From: an uncultured Persicobacter sp.
GTDB taxonomy: Bacteria; Bacteroidota; Bacteroidia; Cytophagales; Cyclobacteriaceae
Direction of reading: 5' to 3'
Length of the DNA: 64,000 bases
Assembly (NCBI GenBank): GCA_947498325.1
Contig: CANMKE010000006.1
Coordinates: 1-64,000 of the forward strand
The notes under the pieces were generated by a model. The model was not told the origin of the DNA. It saw only the letters and a list, made by a program, of their open reading frames with translations, and did not search any database. A program made the position numbers and the translations under genes. Within the stretch, counting starts at the first letter, position 1; every line of letters begins with the position of its first letter. Shown here piece by piece: positions 9,030 to 18,859 of the stretch.

Positions 9030-9639
9030 AGTATCCTCTTACGGATAATTGTATCATTTCAAGCTTTCGGCTATCCACGACACCTATTTTTTTCTTATTG
9101 GCTGTCAGTACATCAAAAGCGTGTCCTTTAGGAATTAGCGTGTTAATCACCCCTTCCTGGTTGGTTTCCATTTTTCGGCTTTTCCCTGAGTTCTGCTCTT
9201 TCAGAAATACGGGTTGGTGACTGATTTTATTGTTGGCTTCATCAAAGACCGTCATTTTGAGCACCGCACTGTTGCTGGTTGGCATCAGTTGGCCGTCATT
9301 GTAAAACGGAAGCTGAATAGCGGTAAAGTACCGTTGATTTTCTTTTTTTGGAAGGCTGACCTTTTCAATTTTGTTGGACAGCTCGGTGCTTATCCAATAA
9401 TGGCCTCCTGTGGGTACCTTTCCGATTACCACGCCTCGGGCATCTGCTTGCATGCTGTATACCTCATGGGTGTGAAGATGCTCCAGTTTAATAGCGCCAC
9501 TGTAAGGCTGATCTTTTAGATTGTGGAAAGTTATTTGGATCACACTTTCGGAGGCGGTGGGGGTGAGCTCCTGTGCCTTTAATGCAAAAGGAGTTAGGCT
9601 TAGGAGAATATAGGCTAAAATGGGTAGGCGTTTTTTCAT
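9028..9639 (-). CDS. Secreted protein of unknown function with two Ig-like repeats
   Basis: I do not recognise this 203-residue protein. It has a clear signal peptide (MKKRLPILAYILLSLTPFALKA, cleaved before QE). Two similar stretches follow, near residues 30-95 and 125-195, with the pattern of small beta-sandwich repeats (N/D-x-x-x-P, conserved Gly, a proline-glycine turn: GKVPTGGHYWI and NTLIPKGHAFDV). This resembles CNA_B or carboxypeptidase-regulatory-like folds, but that is inference. It is the last gene of the pfl strand but has its own upstream region, because a terminator lies between it and pflA. A 14-bp inverted repeat lies just upstream (9666-9713). Confidence 0.75.
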   Translation of the reverse strand: MKKRLPILAYILLSLTPFALKAQELTPTASESVIQITFHNLKDQPYSGAIKLEHLHTHEVYSMQADARGVVIGKVPTGGHYWISTELSNKIEKVSLPKKENQRYFTAIQLPFYNDGQLMPTSNSAVLKMTVFDEANNKISHQPVFLKEQNSGKSRKMETNQEGVINTLIPKGHAFDVLTANKKKIGVVDSRKLEMIQLSVRGY

Positions 9640-9665
9640 CTTGTTACTATTATTCGGTTTGTATT

Positions 9666-9713
9666 TTTATTAAGTGATTTTTGTCGAAATGGTTGGGCGA
9701 ATCACTTAATAAA
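9666..9713. repeat. 14-bp inverted repeat upstream of the secreted-protein gene
   Basis: TTTATTAAGTGATT (9666-9679) and AATCACTTAATAAA (9700-9713) are perfect inverted copies separated by 20 nt. They end 27 bp upstream of the minus-strand ATG (9639). It could be an operator or a 5'-leader hairpin. There is no T-tract at either end, so it is not a typical terminator. Confidence 0.7.
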
Positions 9714-9750
9714 TAATTCTTCGCTAAGTTATATATTTTAACAGAAACAC

Positions 9751-9783
9751 AAAATAAAAGGACGGCCATAAATTGACCGTCCC
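9751..9783 (-). terminator. Rho-independent terminator of pflA
   Basis: On the minus strand a 9-bp stem (9760-9768 with 9774-9782, one G-U pair) with a 5-nt loop is followed by TTTTATTTT, directly after the pflA stop. Confidence 0.8.
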
Positions 9784-9793
9784 TAAATTATAT

Positions 9794-10564
9794 TTATTTC
9801 ACTTTAACTTCCTTGAAGTACTTTCTTAGAATATCAGCAGCTTGTTGAGTTTCTGCTTCGGTAGGGGGCTCTACGCCCTCCAATTCATATTTCCATCCCA
9901 TTACTTCCCACTTGTTTACGCCTAATTTGTGGTAAGGAATAAGTTCAATTTTTTCAATGCTTTTATAGTCTTTGAAGTGCTGACCAAGCGCCTCAATATG
10001 CTCTGGTTGATCCGACCAGCCTGGAACCAATACGTATCTTAGCCAGAGTGTTTTTCCTGTTTCTTCTCGATACTCTGCGAGTTTCAGGGTGGTGAGGTTG
10101 GATGCACCCGTTAATTTTTTGTGCCACTCATTGTCAAAGTGCTTCACGTCGAGCATAACGGTATCCGTCTCTTCCAGTAATTCTTTGGTGTGTTGATCTA
10201 AAACACGGCCGTTGGTGTCGAGGCAGGTGTTAATCCCTTCTTCGTGCAACAGCTTAAATAATTCAAGGATTCGAGACCTTTGTAGTAATGGCTCACCTCC
10301 TGAGATTGTTACCCCTCCGATGCCTCTGAAGTATGACCTCATGTTTTTAGCACGTCGGATAATTTCTTTTAGTTCAATGAACTTACCTCCTTTTACATCG
10401 ATCGTGTCAGGGTTTTGGCAGTATAGGCAACGGAACTGGCAGCCTTGTGCAAAAATGACCAATCGAATACCTGGCCCGTCATGCGTTCCAAAAGATTCAA
10501 TGGAATGAATACGTAATTCATGACTTTCTACGTTGAGGTGGGAGGCGTCTTGTTCTGGAAGCAT
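9794..10564 (-). CDS. pflA: Pyruvate formate-lyase 1-activating enzyme
   Basis: This radical-SAM enzyme installs the glycyl radical on pyruvate formate-lyase under anaerobic conditions. The 256-residue product has the [4Fe-4S] motif CQFRCLYC (CxxxCxxC), the SAM-binding SGGEPLLQ, and a length close to E. coli PflA (246). An N-terminal extension of about 15 residues precedes the conserved RIHSIESFGTHDGPG. It follows pflB on the same strand, but a strong hairpin with a T-tract (10602-10633) lies between, so less pflA than pflB transcript is expected, in keeping with a catalytic activator. Confidence 0.96.
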   Translation of the reverse strand: MLPEQDASHLNVESHELRIHSIESFGTHDGPGIRLVIFAQGCQFRCLYCQNPDTIDVKGGKFIELKEIIRRAKNMRSYFRGIGGVTISGGEPLLQRSRILELFKLLHEEGINTCLDTNGRVLDQHTKELLEETDTVMLDVKHFDNEWHKKLTGASNLTTLKLAEYREETGKTLWLRYVLVPGWSDQPEHIEALGQHFKDYKSIEKIELIPYHKLGVNKWEVMGWKYELEGVEPPTEAETQQAADILRKYFKEVKVK

Positions 10565-10601
10565 GTTGTTTGTGTTTTATTGGTAATTGATGCTAAATAT
10601 C

Positions 10602-10633
10602 AAAAAAAGGCGCTCGAAGAAAAGAGCGCCTTT
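10602..10633 (-). terminator. Terminator/attenuator between pflB and pflA
   Basis: Read on the minus strand, a perfect 10-bp stem AAAGGCGCTC / GAGCGCCTTT with an 8-nt loop runs into a T-tract 50 bp after pflB. Read-through would set pflA expression, since only about 38 bp remain for a separate promoter. Confidence 0.82.
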
Positions 10634-10682
10634 AATAATTTGCAAATCTTCAAATTAACCGAAGCTAATTAAAAGAAGTGTA

Positions 10683-12935
10683 TTACATGTTCTCGTGGAA
10701 AGTACGAGCGATAACTTCTAATTGGTGTGCTTTAGATAAACGAACGAAGTTTACAGCGTAACCAGAAACACGAATAGTCAATTGAGGATATTCTTCTGGG
10801 TTTTCGTAAGCGTCCATCAAAGTTTCACGGTTCAATACGTTTACGTTCAAGTGGTGAGCCATTTCAGCTTCAGTTTCACCGTTGAAGTAACCGTCCATCA
10901 TGTTCACCAAGTTAACTACTTGATCCTTACGATCAGCACCCAAAGCTTTAGGAACAATAGAGAATGTGTTAGAGATACCATCCTGAGCATCATTGTAGTC
11001 CAATTTAGCTACAGAGTTCAATGAAGCAACAGCACCTGTTTTATCACGACCGTGCATTGGGTTAGCACCTGGAGCGAAAGCTTCACCAGCTTTACGGCCA
11101 TCAGGAGTAGCACCAGTTTTCTTACCGTACATTACGTTTGAAGTAATGGTCAACAATGACATTGTTGGAACCGCGTTACGGTAAGTTTTATGTTTCTTCA
11201 ATTGCTCGAAGAAGTAGTGTGTGATCTCTTTAGCGATTGTATCTACAGATTCGATATCGTTACCGAACTCAGGATATTCACCTTCAGTTTTGAAATCAAC
11301 AGCCAAACCTTGCTCGTTACGAACAGCAGTTACTTTAGCATTTTTAATCGCAGACAATGAATCGGCGATGATAGAAATACCAGCAGCACCGTAAGCCATA
11401 TCGATACCTGGCTCAGTGTCCAAAAATGCAAATTGTGCTTTTTCGTAGTAGTAGTGATCGTGAGTGTAGTGGATGATGTTCATCGACTTCACATATACAC
11501 GAGCTACTTCGTCCATCGCTTTCTTGAAACGATCCATTACTTCGTCGTAGTTCAATACGTCAGAAGTCAATGGCTCGATACCTTCGATACAAGTTACACC
11601 GTCTTTTTCTTCACGACCGCCGTTGATAGCCAACAACAATGTCTTAGGAAGGTTAGTACGTGCACCAAAGAACTGGATACGCTTACCGATAGTTTGTTGA
11701 GATACACAACAAGCGATACCGTAATCATCAGATCCGCGGTTTGGACGCATCAAGTCATCATTTTCGTACTGTACAGATGAAGTATCGATAGATACCTGAG
11801 CACAGAATTCTTTGAAACCTTGAGGCAATGCTTCAGACCAAAGTACAGTCAAGTTTGGCTCAGGAGATGGTCCCAAGTTGTACAATGTCTGCAAGAAACG
11901 GAATGAAGATTTTGTTACTTTAGTACGGCCGTCATTGAATTGACCACCAATAGACTCAGTTACCCATGTTGGGTCACCACCGAAGATCTCATCGTAAGCA
12001 CCTGGACGCAAGTGACGAACCATACGCAATTTCATTACGAAGTGGTCAACGATCTCTTGTGCACCTGACTCATCCAAAGTACCGTCAGCCAAATCTTTCT
12101 CGAAGAAGATGTCCAAGAAAGAAGAAACGTTACCCAAAGACATTGCAGCACCATCTTGTTCTTTGATGGCTGCCAAGTAAGCGAAGTATACCCACTGAGT
12201 AGCTTCTTTTGCAGTAGTTGCAGGAGCAGATACGTCGAAACCGTAGAATCCAGCCAATACCTCGATGTCTTTCAATGCATTGATTTGCATTGTAACTTCT
12301 TGGCGAAGACGTACTTGGTGAGCGATATCCTCTCCAGATACTTCAATAGCGTTGAAATCAGCTGTTTTAGCTGCAATCAAAGCAGTAGTACCATATAAAG
12401 CCAAACGACGGTAGTCACCAATTATACGACCACGTGCGTAGTTATCTGGCAAACCAGTCAATACACCCTTAGAACGGAATGTACGGATCTCTTTGTCATA
12501 AGCGTTAAATACCGCTTGGTTGTGATCAGTAACATATTTAAAGATCTCAGTTACCTGAGGATCAACAGTCATTCCACGCTCTTTAACAGCGTTTTCAACC
12601 ACGCGGTATCCACCGTAAGGCTTCATCGCGCGCTTTAGCAATTCGTCAGTCTGAAGACCTACGATTTGCTCTTCACCCTCAATAATGTACCCAGCTTTGT
12701 GGCTTGTAGTAGAAGAGATTGTATGCGTATCGATGTCACGACATCCGTCATTCGCACGCTCTTCTTTCATACCTGCTGCACAAGCTTCCCAAAGTTTTTT
12801 GGTTGCTTCTGTTGGACCAGCAAGGAATGAGGCATCTCCTTCATAAGGAGTGATATTCAATTCTACGAAGCTTTTTGGATCAATTGTAGTAGACCAAGCA
12901 CCTTCTTTAAAGCCGAGTTTTTTAACTTCTGCCAT
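10683..12935 (-). CDS. pflB: Formate C-acetyltransferase (pyruvate formate-lyase)
   Basis: PFL converts pyruvate and CoA to acetyl-CoA and formate without oxygen, using a glycyl radical. The 750-residue product has the catalytic pair Cys409-Cys410 (in IACCVSQ) and the radical-bearing Gly725 in RVSGYAV near the C terminus. Length and spacing match E. coli PflB (760 residues). It lies 35 nt downstream of the formate channel gene and upstream of its activase. Codon use is very strongly biased (GGT, GTA, AAC, CGT), unlike the neighbouring transporters, suggesting very high expression when induced. Confidence 0.98.
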   Translation of the reverse strand: MAEVKKLGFKEGAWSTTIDPKSFVELNITPYEGDASFLAGPTEATKKLWEACAAGMKEERANDGCRDIDTHTISSTTSHKAGYIIEGEEQIVGLQTDELLKRAMKPYGGYRVVENAVKERGMTVDPQVTEIFKYVTDHNQAVFNAYDKEIRTFRSKGVLTGLPDNYARGRIIGDYRRLALYGTTALIAAKTADFNAIEVSGEDIAHQVRLRQEVTMQINALKDIEVLAGFYGFDVSAPATTAKEATQWVYFAYLAAIKEQDGAAMSLGNVSSFLDIFFEKDLADGTLDESGAQEIVDHFVMKLRMVRHLRPGAYDEIFGGDPTWVTESIGGQFNDGRTKVTKSSFRFLQTLYNLGPSPEPNLTVLWSEALPQGFKEFCAQVSIDTSSVQYENDDLMRPNRGSDDYGIACCVSQQTIGKRIQFFGARTNLPKTLLLAINGGREEKDGVTCIEGIEPLTSDVLNYDEVMDRFKKAMDEVARVYVKSMNIIHYTHDHYYYEKAQFAFLDTEPGIDMAYGAAGISIIADSLSAIKNAKVTAVRNEQGLAVDFKTEGEYPEFGNDIESVDTIAKEITHYFFEQLKKHKTYRNAVPTMSLLTITSNVMYGKKTGATPDGRKAGEAFAPGANPMHGRDKTGAVASLNSVAKLDYNDAQDGISNTFSIVPKALGADRKDQVVNLVNMMDGYFNGETEAEMAHHLNVNVLNRETLMDAYENPEEYPQLTIRVSGYAVNFVRLSKAHQLEVIARTFHENM

Positions 12936-12970
12936 TTCTAAGGAATTTATATTTAAAAGGTATTTTTAAA

Positions 12971-13828
12971 TTATTTGTTAAGCAGCTCTCCAGTTTCAGT
13001 AACTACAGAGTCTGACTTGTTTTCATTTTGATCAACATTTTTCAGGTAAATGTACCAGTAGGCTAATCCTACAAATACAAATCCGCCGACAATGTTGCCT
13101 AATGTTGCTACAATCAGGTTATTTCCGATGAACTGTCCCCAAGTGATTGGAGCGCCACAGAAAATCGCTGCAGGTATAATATACATATTTGCAACGCAGT
13201 GTTCAAATCCAAAGGTGACAAATGTCATCACTGGAAGCCAAATACAAAAGATCTTGCTGAAAGTATCCTTTGCAGAGTAAGCCATCCAGGCAGCCATACA
13301 AACCATCCAGTTTGCGCCAACGGCTTTTACAAATGTTACCCAAAGGTGTGCTTCATTTGCCTGACTTGGTAGTGTTCCTACTTTGTGTTCCGCAATATGA
13401 AACATATAAGTAAGTGCTGCGCCATGGAAGAATCCGATTTCTTTAGTAAAGAACCAAGCGACCAAGACTCCGCCGACAATGTTTCCTGCATAAACCAATC
13501 CCCATACTCTTAACACCGGAAGGAAGCTGGTTTGTTTTCGGAAAAACGGAATCGGCATTGCTGCACATGCACTGGTGAAGATTTCTCCGCCACCAATCAT
13601 ACACATGATGAATCCTACTGGGAAGGTACAACCAAGGATGAAACTTTTCATTCCTGGATCCAAACTTGGGGATCCGCCAGCAATTTGGATTGCAAGCATA
13701 AACCCTAATGCGATGAATGCGCCTCCAATAATTGATAATAAAAACAAACGCCCTGTTGAGTGTCCATTTTTTTCGTAAGCTGAATCGCTGAATACTTTAG
13801 CGATTTCTTTTGGTTTTAAAAGTGCCAT
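12971..13828 (-). CDS. focA: Formate/nitrite transporter family channel (FocA type)
   Basis: FNT-family pentameric channels move formate or related anions across the inner membrane. The 285-residue product shows six hydrophobic spans, the FNT signature region GGGEIFTSAC and the second signature FGFEHCVANMY, which includes the histidine implicated in gating and protonation. It precedes pflB by 35 nt on the same strand, the classic focA-pflB order, so export of formate made by PFL is the likely role. Nitrite or hydrosulfide channels of the same family cannot be excluded by sequence alone. Confidence 0.93.
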   Translation of the reverse strand: MALLKPKEIAKVFSDSAYEKNGHSTGRLFLLSIIGGAFIALGFMLAIQIAGGSPSLDPGMKSFILGCTFPVGFIMCMIGGGEIFTSACAAMPIPFFRKQTSFLPVLRVWGLVYAGNIVGGVLVAWFFTKEIGFFHGAALTYMFHIAEHKVGTLPSQANEAHLWVTFVKAVGANWMVCMAAWMAYSAKDTFSKIFCIWLPVMTFVTFGFEHCVANMYIIPAAIFCGAPITWGQFIGNNLIVATLGNIVGGFVFVGLAYWYIYLKNVDQNENKSDSVVTETGELLNK

Positions 13829-14279
13829 ATAATAGTAAAACGTAAATTTTTCAGCGGAGGGTTAGGGTTTTTGTGTTTTTTTCGCTGTTGATTACAATAC
13901 AAATGTGAAAGCTTTTTTTTTATTTAAACATGACCGATGTTGGCATTAAACCAAATCTTTATCATGTTTTGAGGCTTTTTAGGCCGTTTTTGAGGTTTAT
14001 TTCAAGTTTTTCACTCTTTGCGTCTTTTTTTGTAATCTTTTTAATTCTTATAAAATGAAATGTCTTTTTTGTTAATAGCGAAAATTCGCTAATAACGAAT
14101 AAGATCAAGCGATGAGGGTTTGATTATCGTTCAATGTGCTTATCAAATAAATAGAATTTGGATAAACACTTATTTTTTTTGTTTAAAAACATGAAATAAC
14201 CGTCATTGTATAGGAGAAAAGCATAAAGCATTTAATTTTTAATTATATTTACTCCGAAATACAACCTTATATTAACCTA
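13829..14279. other. Divergent AT-rich intergenic region
   Basis: This 451-bp gap separates focA (minus) from a secreted-protein gene (plus), so it must hold both promoters. I see no exact TAnnTTTG in either direction and no convincing small gene. An inverted repeat TAGCGAA-AA-TTCGCTA lies at 14076-14091. A transcription factor for anaerobic control could act here, but no FNR/CRP-like TTGAT-N4-ATCAA site was found. Confidence 0.6.
14076..14091. promoter_or_regulatory. Operator-like inverted repeat between focA and its divergent neighbour
   Basis: TAGCGAA and TTCGCTA are perfect 7-bp inverted arms around AA. It lies about 250 bp upstream of focA and 190 bp upstream of the plus-strand gene. 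Its function is unknown; the size fits a dimeric regulator. Confidence 0.4.
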
Positions 14280-14831
14280 ATGAAGTGTATGAGATTCTTT
14301 ACTATGTTCTTCCTGCTGCTGATAGGAGCAACTTCGATCAGCCTCGGGCAAACCTTACGACCTGGAAAAGGAGTTGGGGAGTTAACCCTGGGGATGACCA
14401 TTGATGATGTGACCTGGATTTTGGGCTTTGAGGGGAAGCGCATCAGTTATGATGATTATCTTACCGCCTCGGTACAGTCGAATCCAAAATCCTTACCAGA
14501 AACCAAGATTGATTTTGATTATTGTCTGGACTATGTTTTTATCATGACATTGCCTGTGGAGAAAATTTTCATGAAGGATGATAAAGTCGTCATGATTCAA
14601 TTAAGTAGCTTTCCTGATTACAACAAAATTCTGTGTGAAGATATTGAGACCGACAATGGAGTACGCTTCTTTGAGGATGCCTCGGTGCTTGATCAGCACT
14701 TTAAGAAGGGAACTGCGGGCCCGTCAGCATTGCACAGCAATTTGTCCAATATTTTTTATTATAACGAAGGTATCGCCTTCGGTTTAGAAAAGGACAAGAT
14801 TCGTGCCATGTACATTTTCGATCCTCAATAG
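14280..14831 (+). CDS. Secreted protein of unknown function
   Basis: I do not recognise this 183-residue product. It has a signal peptide (hydrophobic FFTMFFLLLIGATSI, cleaved near SLG|QT). The segment GVGELTLGMTIDDVTWILG resembles the G-x-G-x-L-x-LGMT-x-x-x-V-x-x-x-LG pattern of SmpA/OmlA-like and related small periplasmic folds, but the rest has no clear match. A second ATG at 14289 is possible. The next gene, a lipoprotein, starts 52 nt downstream, and the two may be cotranscribed with the ABC-transporter gene beyond. Confidence 0.75.
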   Translation: MKCMRFFTMFFLLLIGATSISLGQTLRPGKGVGELTLGMTIDDVTWILGFEGKRISYDDYLTASVQSNPKSLPETKIDFDYCLDYVFIMTLPVEKIFMKDDKVVMIQLSSFPDYNKILCEDIETDNGVRFFEDASVLDQHFKKGTAGPSALHSNLSNIFYYNEGIAFGLEKDKIRAMYIFDPQ

Positions 14832-14883
14832 TTTTGGTCCATTTTTAATCGAAAATCGACTACTCCAATTAATTCAAAGACCT

Positions 14884-15738
14884 ATGAATATTTTTAGTAA
14901 GCCTATTATTCTCGCCTTCTTCATAGGCGCTATCCTTGCCTTTTCCTGTGAATCCGCAGAAAAAGAAAAAGCCGGCAAGGTGAAAGTTGCCAAAACACAG
15001 ACTGAGCGATTGACGACCATCGCTGATGCCATTCCGGCGCCGTCGGTCATTCCGCAGATGGTTAAATCTACGGGTGTAGCCTATCAGTCAGACCTGATTA
15101 ATGATATTTCCAAGTCCACCGAATACACTTCCTCGACGACCAAGGCGGCCATCAATTTGGGGATTTATGCAGTGGATGTTGCTTATCTGTCGCTGTATGA
15201 CCGTTCCAATGAAGCGTTGACCTATATGAATGCTTCGGTAAAAATGACGGAGAGCATTGGCTTTTCTTCCGCACTTGACTATAATATGATCGACCGTTTT
15301 GAGAAGAATCTTAATTCTCAGGATTCTTTGAGTCATATTGTTAATGACGCTATTGGAAACGCTGATGCTTATTTTGTGAAAACAAGCCGCAAGTCGCTGG
15401 CTGCTTTGATGCTCGGCGGCGCATTTATCGAGGGCTTGTATATTTCTACTGAAACCATTAACCGGATGCCTACGGGCAAGGAAGTTCCTGAGCTGATCAA
15501 TGTGATGCTTAAACAGGAGCAAGCCATTATTGAATTGGTGGAGCTATTGGATCAGGTGGAAAAGGACGACTGGACTATTGCACTGACGAACTCATTGGAG
15601 CAAATTAAAACATCGTACAGCCGATTGGAATATAAAGATTTGCCCGAAAGTCAGGTAAGCATGAAAGTGCCGACGGATCGCTCGCTGCATCTGTTATTCA
15701 GGCAAATACATGCGGTACGAAATAACTTTGTCCGATAA
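14884..15738 (+). CDS. Lipoprotein of unknown function
   Basis: The 284-residue product starts MNIFSKPI and has a lipobox-like AFSC with Cys22, so a lipid-anchored envelope protein is likely. The body is mostly helical by composition (long Leu/Ala/Glu-rich stretches, few aromatics), and I cannot assign a family. The open frame extends upstream to 14803, but only the ATG at 14884 gives a signal peptide. It lies between a secreted protein and an ABC transporter that has a long loop between its last membrane spans, so it could be an accessory subunit; this is inference from position only. Confidence 0.78.
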   Translation: MNIFSKPIILAFFIGAILAFSCESAEKEKAGKVKVAKTQTERLTTIADAIPAPSVIPQMVKSTGVAYQSDLINDISKSTEYTSSTTKAAINLGIYAVDVAYLSLYDRSNEALTYMNASVKMTESIGFSSALDYNMIDRFEKNLNSQDSLSHIVNDAIGNADAYFVKTSRKSLAALMLGGAFIEGLYISTETINRMPTGKEVPELINVMLKQEQAIIELVELLDQVEKDDWTIALTNSLEQIKTSYSRLEYKDLPESQVSMKVPTDRSLHLLFRQIHAVRNNFVR

Positions 15739-15765
15739 GAGTAAAAAAAGTTTATTGATCATACT

Positions 15766-15797
15766 GGGAAAAGCATTGCTTTTCCCTTTGCTATTTT
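15766..15797 (+). terminator. Hairpin, weak terminator or processing site
   Basis: A perfect 9-bp stem GGGAAAAGC / GCTTTTCCC with a 3-nt loop (15766-15786) is followed by TTTGCTATTTT. The tail is interrupted, so termination is likely partial. Confidence 0.5.
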
Positions 15798-15826
15798 GGT
15801 GGTGTATTTTTTTGTGATTGTTCCTT

Positions 15827-18800
15827 ATGAATGAGAAAACGCTCTTAGTTATCATCCGTTTTTTTGCAGTGGTCATCCCTGAATCAAGTGTAAACTCGGC
15901 GATTAAAGAATCTATTGGTCGGTATTGTGCAAGACAGTCAGGGGCAACAGACCTCCGTAAATTTTTTAACTATTTTGAAGAAGAACTGAATTCACCATAT
16001 ATCGGTGATGACTTTTACAAAAAATCCATTTTCAGTACTGTACAAGAAAAGTTCACAACACAGGAACGACTGATGTTGTTGGCCATGCTTGCTGATATGT
16101 TGTTCGTGAAAGCGAATGAACAAAGCCGTCAGGGACACCACGACCTTTATTTTGAAGTGTGTGAAGGACTGGGGCTGGAACAAAAGGCAGGCGAGGGCAT
16201 GCGGCTGTTTTCTATTGCTCAGCGTCCTGAAGAACTCCCAAAGGGACAGGTGATGGTAATTCATGAGCAGCCTGTAAAGGGAGATTTCATTTATTGGCAG
16301 TTTGAACGTATCAATGCTTACCTATGCGTGTACCATGCCCCTGTTATAGGCGGTATTTTCGTCCGAAAAATAGGGAAAGGACGCTTGTTTCTGGATAATG
16401 TGTTGGTGTCGGACAATGAGGTCTTTGCTTTGCACAAAGGGGGATTCATGCGTCTGGATGGGTCCGAAGATATTTATTATACAGACCTGATCTGGCACTT
16501 CTTCCACCAAAACCCGCCAAGTCCTTTCCTTTTTGAGGTGAGTCATGTGGATTTTTTCTTTCCCAATGGGCATAAGGGCCTCAATAATATACACTTTACG
16601 GAAAAACACTCCAGCCTTGTAGGGATCATGGGGCTGAGTGGTGCTGGGAAAACAACACTTGTCAATGTGTTGAATGGAAATGCCATGCCTTCCCAAAACC
16701 CCGATTACCCCGAAGGTGGAACGGTTAAGATCAATGGAGTGGACATTCATCGTAACCCCGAGCTGGTTAAAGGTGCGATCGGTTATGTGCCGCAGGAAGA
16801 TGCATTGCTGGAAAAACTGACGGTTCTGGAAAACCTGACTTATTCGGCAAAACTTTCATTATCGCAATTGAAAGATGATGAAATTGACCGACTTGTGATG
16901 GAAAAGCTGGAGGCTTTGAGCCTTCAGGAGATTGCGAACCTTCAAGTGGGAAACCCTTTGGACGGCGGAGTTTCAGGAGGGCAACGCAAGCGATTGAATA
17001 TTGCCATGGAGCTGCTCAGGAATCCATCGGTGCTCTTTGTTGATGAGCCGACCTCTGGCTTGTCATCACGTGATTCAGACAGGATCATGGACGTGCTTCG
17101 GAATTTGGCCAAAGGTGGAATGCTTGTCTTTGTGGTGATTCATCAGCCTTCATCAGATATCTTTAAGAGCTTCGACAGGATCTTTATTCTGGATAAGGGA
17201 GGAGAGCAGATTTATCACGGTGCGCCAATTTTAGCGGTGCAACGAATCAAAAAATACCATACGGCACGAAATGGTGCCGTTTGTGAGCAATGCGGGAATG
17301 TTGAGGTCGAGGATCTTTTTGAGGAAATCGATCGGCAAGAGGGGAGAAAAGATGAGAATGGCAAAACAATTTATAAGCGCGTTACTGCTCCTTTGGATTG
17401 GAAGCGGAGTTTTCAGCCATTTTTGTATCAGGTAGAGGAAGCGGTACGAGACCGCATTCGTAAGCTCGGAAAGCAACAGTCTGTCAGTCTTCATGTACCG
17501 AGCTTTGTGCGTCAGCTGGGCATTTTTCTCAAGCGCGATGTACTGACAAAAGTTCGGGATTCTCAATACCTTTTGATCACCTTTTTGCAGGCACCCGTCC
17601 TGGCGCTGGCTTTGGCCTGGGTGGTGCGATATGCGCCTATCGATACGGAATATAGTTATGGGGAAAATATCAATATTCCCTCCTTCCTATTTATGGCTGT
17701 TTTTGTGGCGCTGTTCATGGGGCTTGTTCAGAGTGGGGAAGAAATCCATAAGGATCGAGCCGTACTGAAGCGGGAGTCGTTCCTGAACCTGAGTAATGGG
17801 GCTTACCTGAGCTCCAAGCTGGTGATTCTGTTTTCAATATCCTTTATGCAGACCCTCACCTTTGTGGTGGTGAGCGCATTGGTGCTGCAGTTGCCGCAAT
17901 TTGGTACGCTGTTCTGGTTTTCCCTGTTTACGATTACCTGTCTGGCGAATGTTCTTGGGCTGATCGTGTCGTCGCTTTTTGCCTCGGTAGTAACGATTTA
18001 TATCAGTATTCCAATTTTGATAATCCCTCAGTTATTGCTTAGTGGGGTGGTGGTGAATTTCAATGAAGTAAACCCTGTGTTGTCGAACGATAGTGCGGTA
18101 CCGCTTGTCGGAGAAATTATGCCTTCGCGCTGGGCGTTTGAAGGCGTGATGGTCGCTGCATTTATGGCCAATGATTATCAAAAAGAGGTTTATGATTTTG
18201 AGCAGAAAAATGCAGAGGCGGAATATTATCAGTTGTATTATATTCCTACGCTGAAAGACCTGATCCATCAGCTTAACAAAACAAATGACACTGACCAGTT
18301 TGACAGGCTGGCCCATGAGCTCAATTATCTGGATCAATATTTTGAAGGGCTGAATCAAAAGACGGTCGAGAAAGTCGAAAACCATGAAGGGTTATCTCTC
18401 GGGGAACGTGCAGATCTTGAGGATTTTCTCGATGGTGTTTCGGCCTATTTCTCACAGATGCAAGTTGATGCCCAAGAATTGCAGCAGGCCTATTTAACAA
18501 AGCGTACTTTGGGAAAAGACAAGCGGAATGCATTTGAGGCCTATAAAAAGCGTTTTTACAACCCAACGCTGGCAAGACATGTGAAAGCGACCAATTCTGT
18601 TCGCAGGATTGTTGCTGGCCCAAATCGCTTTATTCAGAAAATTTACCCGATTTATCAGTCACCAAGACCTTACGGTTTACTTGGTTTCAGGTCGATTATG
18701 TATGTGCCGAAAAAATATTTCATGGGCTATTACATTTCAACCCCTATTTTCAATGCCTTGCTCCTTTGGGTCGGGACACTGTTTTTCTATCTTTTGCTGT

Positions 18801-18853
18801 ACACCAATGGAATTAAAAGATTATTTCTGCTAATTCAGCGCAATCAGGATTAA
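15827..18853 (+). CDS. ABCG-type ABC transporter with N-terminal TerB-like region
   Basis: The 1008-residue product fuses ATPase and permease in one chain. Residues 1-120 are helical and resemble TerB/DjlA-type acidic bundles; residues 140-230 are beta-rich. The ATPase follows with Walker A GLSGAGKT (269-276), signature VSGGQ (382-386), Walker B ending in Asp406-Glu407 and the H-loop His439. The ABC-2 permease (about 575-1000) has five spans, a soluble insert of about 200 residues, then a last span. In eukaryotic ABCG proteins this half-transporter layout moves lipids or drugs; the substrate here is unknown. The TTG at 15818 is rejected in favour of the ATG at 15827. Cys474 and Cys477 form a CxxC pair (CEQC) after the ATPase. 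The TerB assignment is by fold impression only. Confidence 0.85.
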   Translation: MNEKTLLVIIRFFAVVIPESSVNSAIKESIGRYCARQSGATDLRKFFNYFEEELNSPYIGDDFYKKSIFSTVQEKFTTQERLMLLAMLADMLFVKANEQSRQGHHDLYFEVCEGLGLEQKAGEGMRLFSIAQRPEELPKGQVMVIHEQPVKGDFIYWQFERINAYLCVYHAPVIGGIFVRKIGKGRLFLDNVLVSDNEVFALHKGGFMRLDGSEDIYYTDLIWHFFHQNPPSPFLFEVSHVDFFFPNGHKGLNNIHFTEKHSSLVGIMGLSGAGKTTLVNVLNGNAMPSQNPDYPEGGTVKINGVDIHRNPELVKGAIGYVPQEDALLEKLTVLENLTYSAKLSLSQLKDDEIDRLVMEKLEALSLQEIANLQVGNPLDGGVSGGQRKRLNIAMELLRNPSVLFVDEPTSGLSSRDSDRIMDVLRNLAKGGMLVFVVIHQPSSDIFKSFDRIFILDKGGEQIYHGAPILAVQRIKKYHTARNGAVCEQCGNVEVEDLFEEIDRQEGRKDENGKTIYKRVTAPLDWKRSFQPFLYQVEEAVRDRIRKLGKQQSVSLHVPSFVRQLGIFLKRDVLTKVRDSQYLLITFLQAPVLALALAWVVRYAPIDTEYSYGENINIPSFLFMAVFVALFMGLVQSGEEIHKDRAVLKRESFLNLSNGAYLSSKLVILFSISFMQTLTFVVVSALVLQLPQFGTLFWFSLFTITCLANVLGLIVSSLFASVVTIYISIPILIIPQLLLSGVVVNFNEVNPVLSNDSAVPLVGEIMPSRWAFEGVMVAAFMANDYQKEVYDFEQKNAEAEYYQLYYIPTLKDLIHQLNKTNDTDQFDRLAHELNYLDQYFEGLNQKTVEKVENHEGLSLGERADLEDFLDGVSAYFSQMQVDAQELQQAYLTKRTLGKDKRNAFEAYKKRFYNPTLARHVKATNSVRRIVAGPNRFIQKIYPIYQSPRPYGLLGFRSIMYVPKKYFMGYYISTPIFNALLLWVGTLFFYLLLYTNGIKRLFLLIQRNQD

Positions 18854-18859
18854 ATACAA

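Noticed and set aside
13829-14279. FNR/CRP-type site controlling focA-pflB
   Set aside because: ATCAA and TTGAT words occur near 14105-14125 but in the wrong order and spacing for TTGAT-N4-ATCAA.
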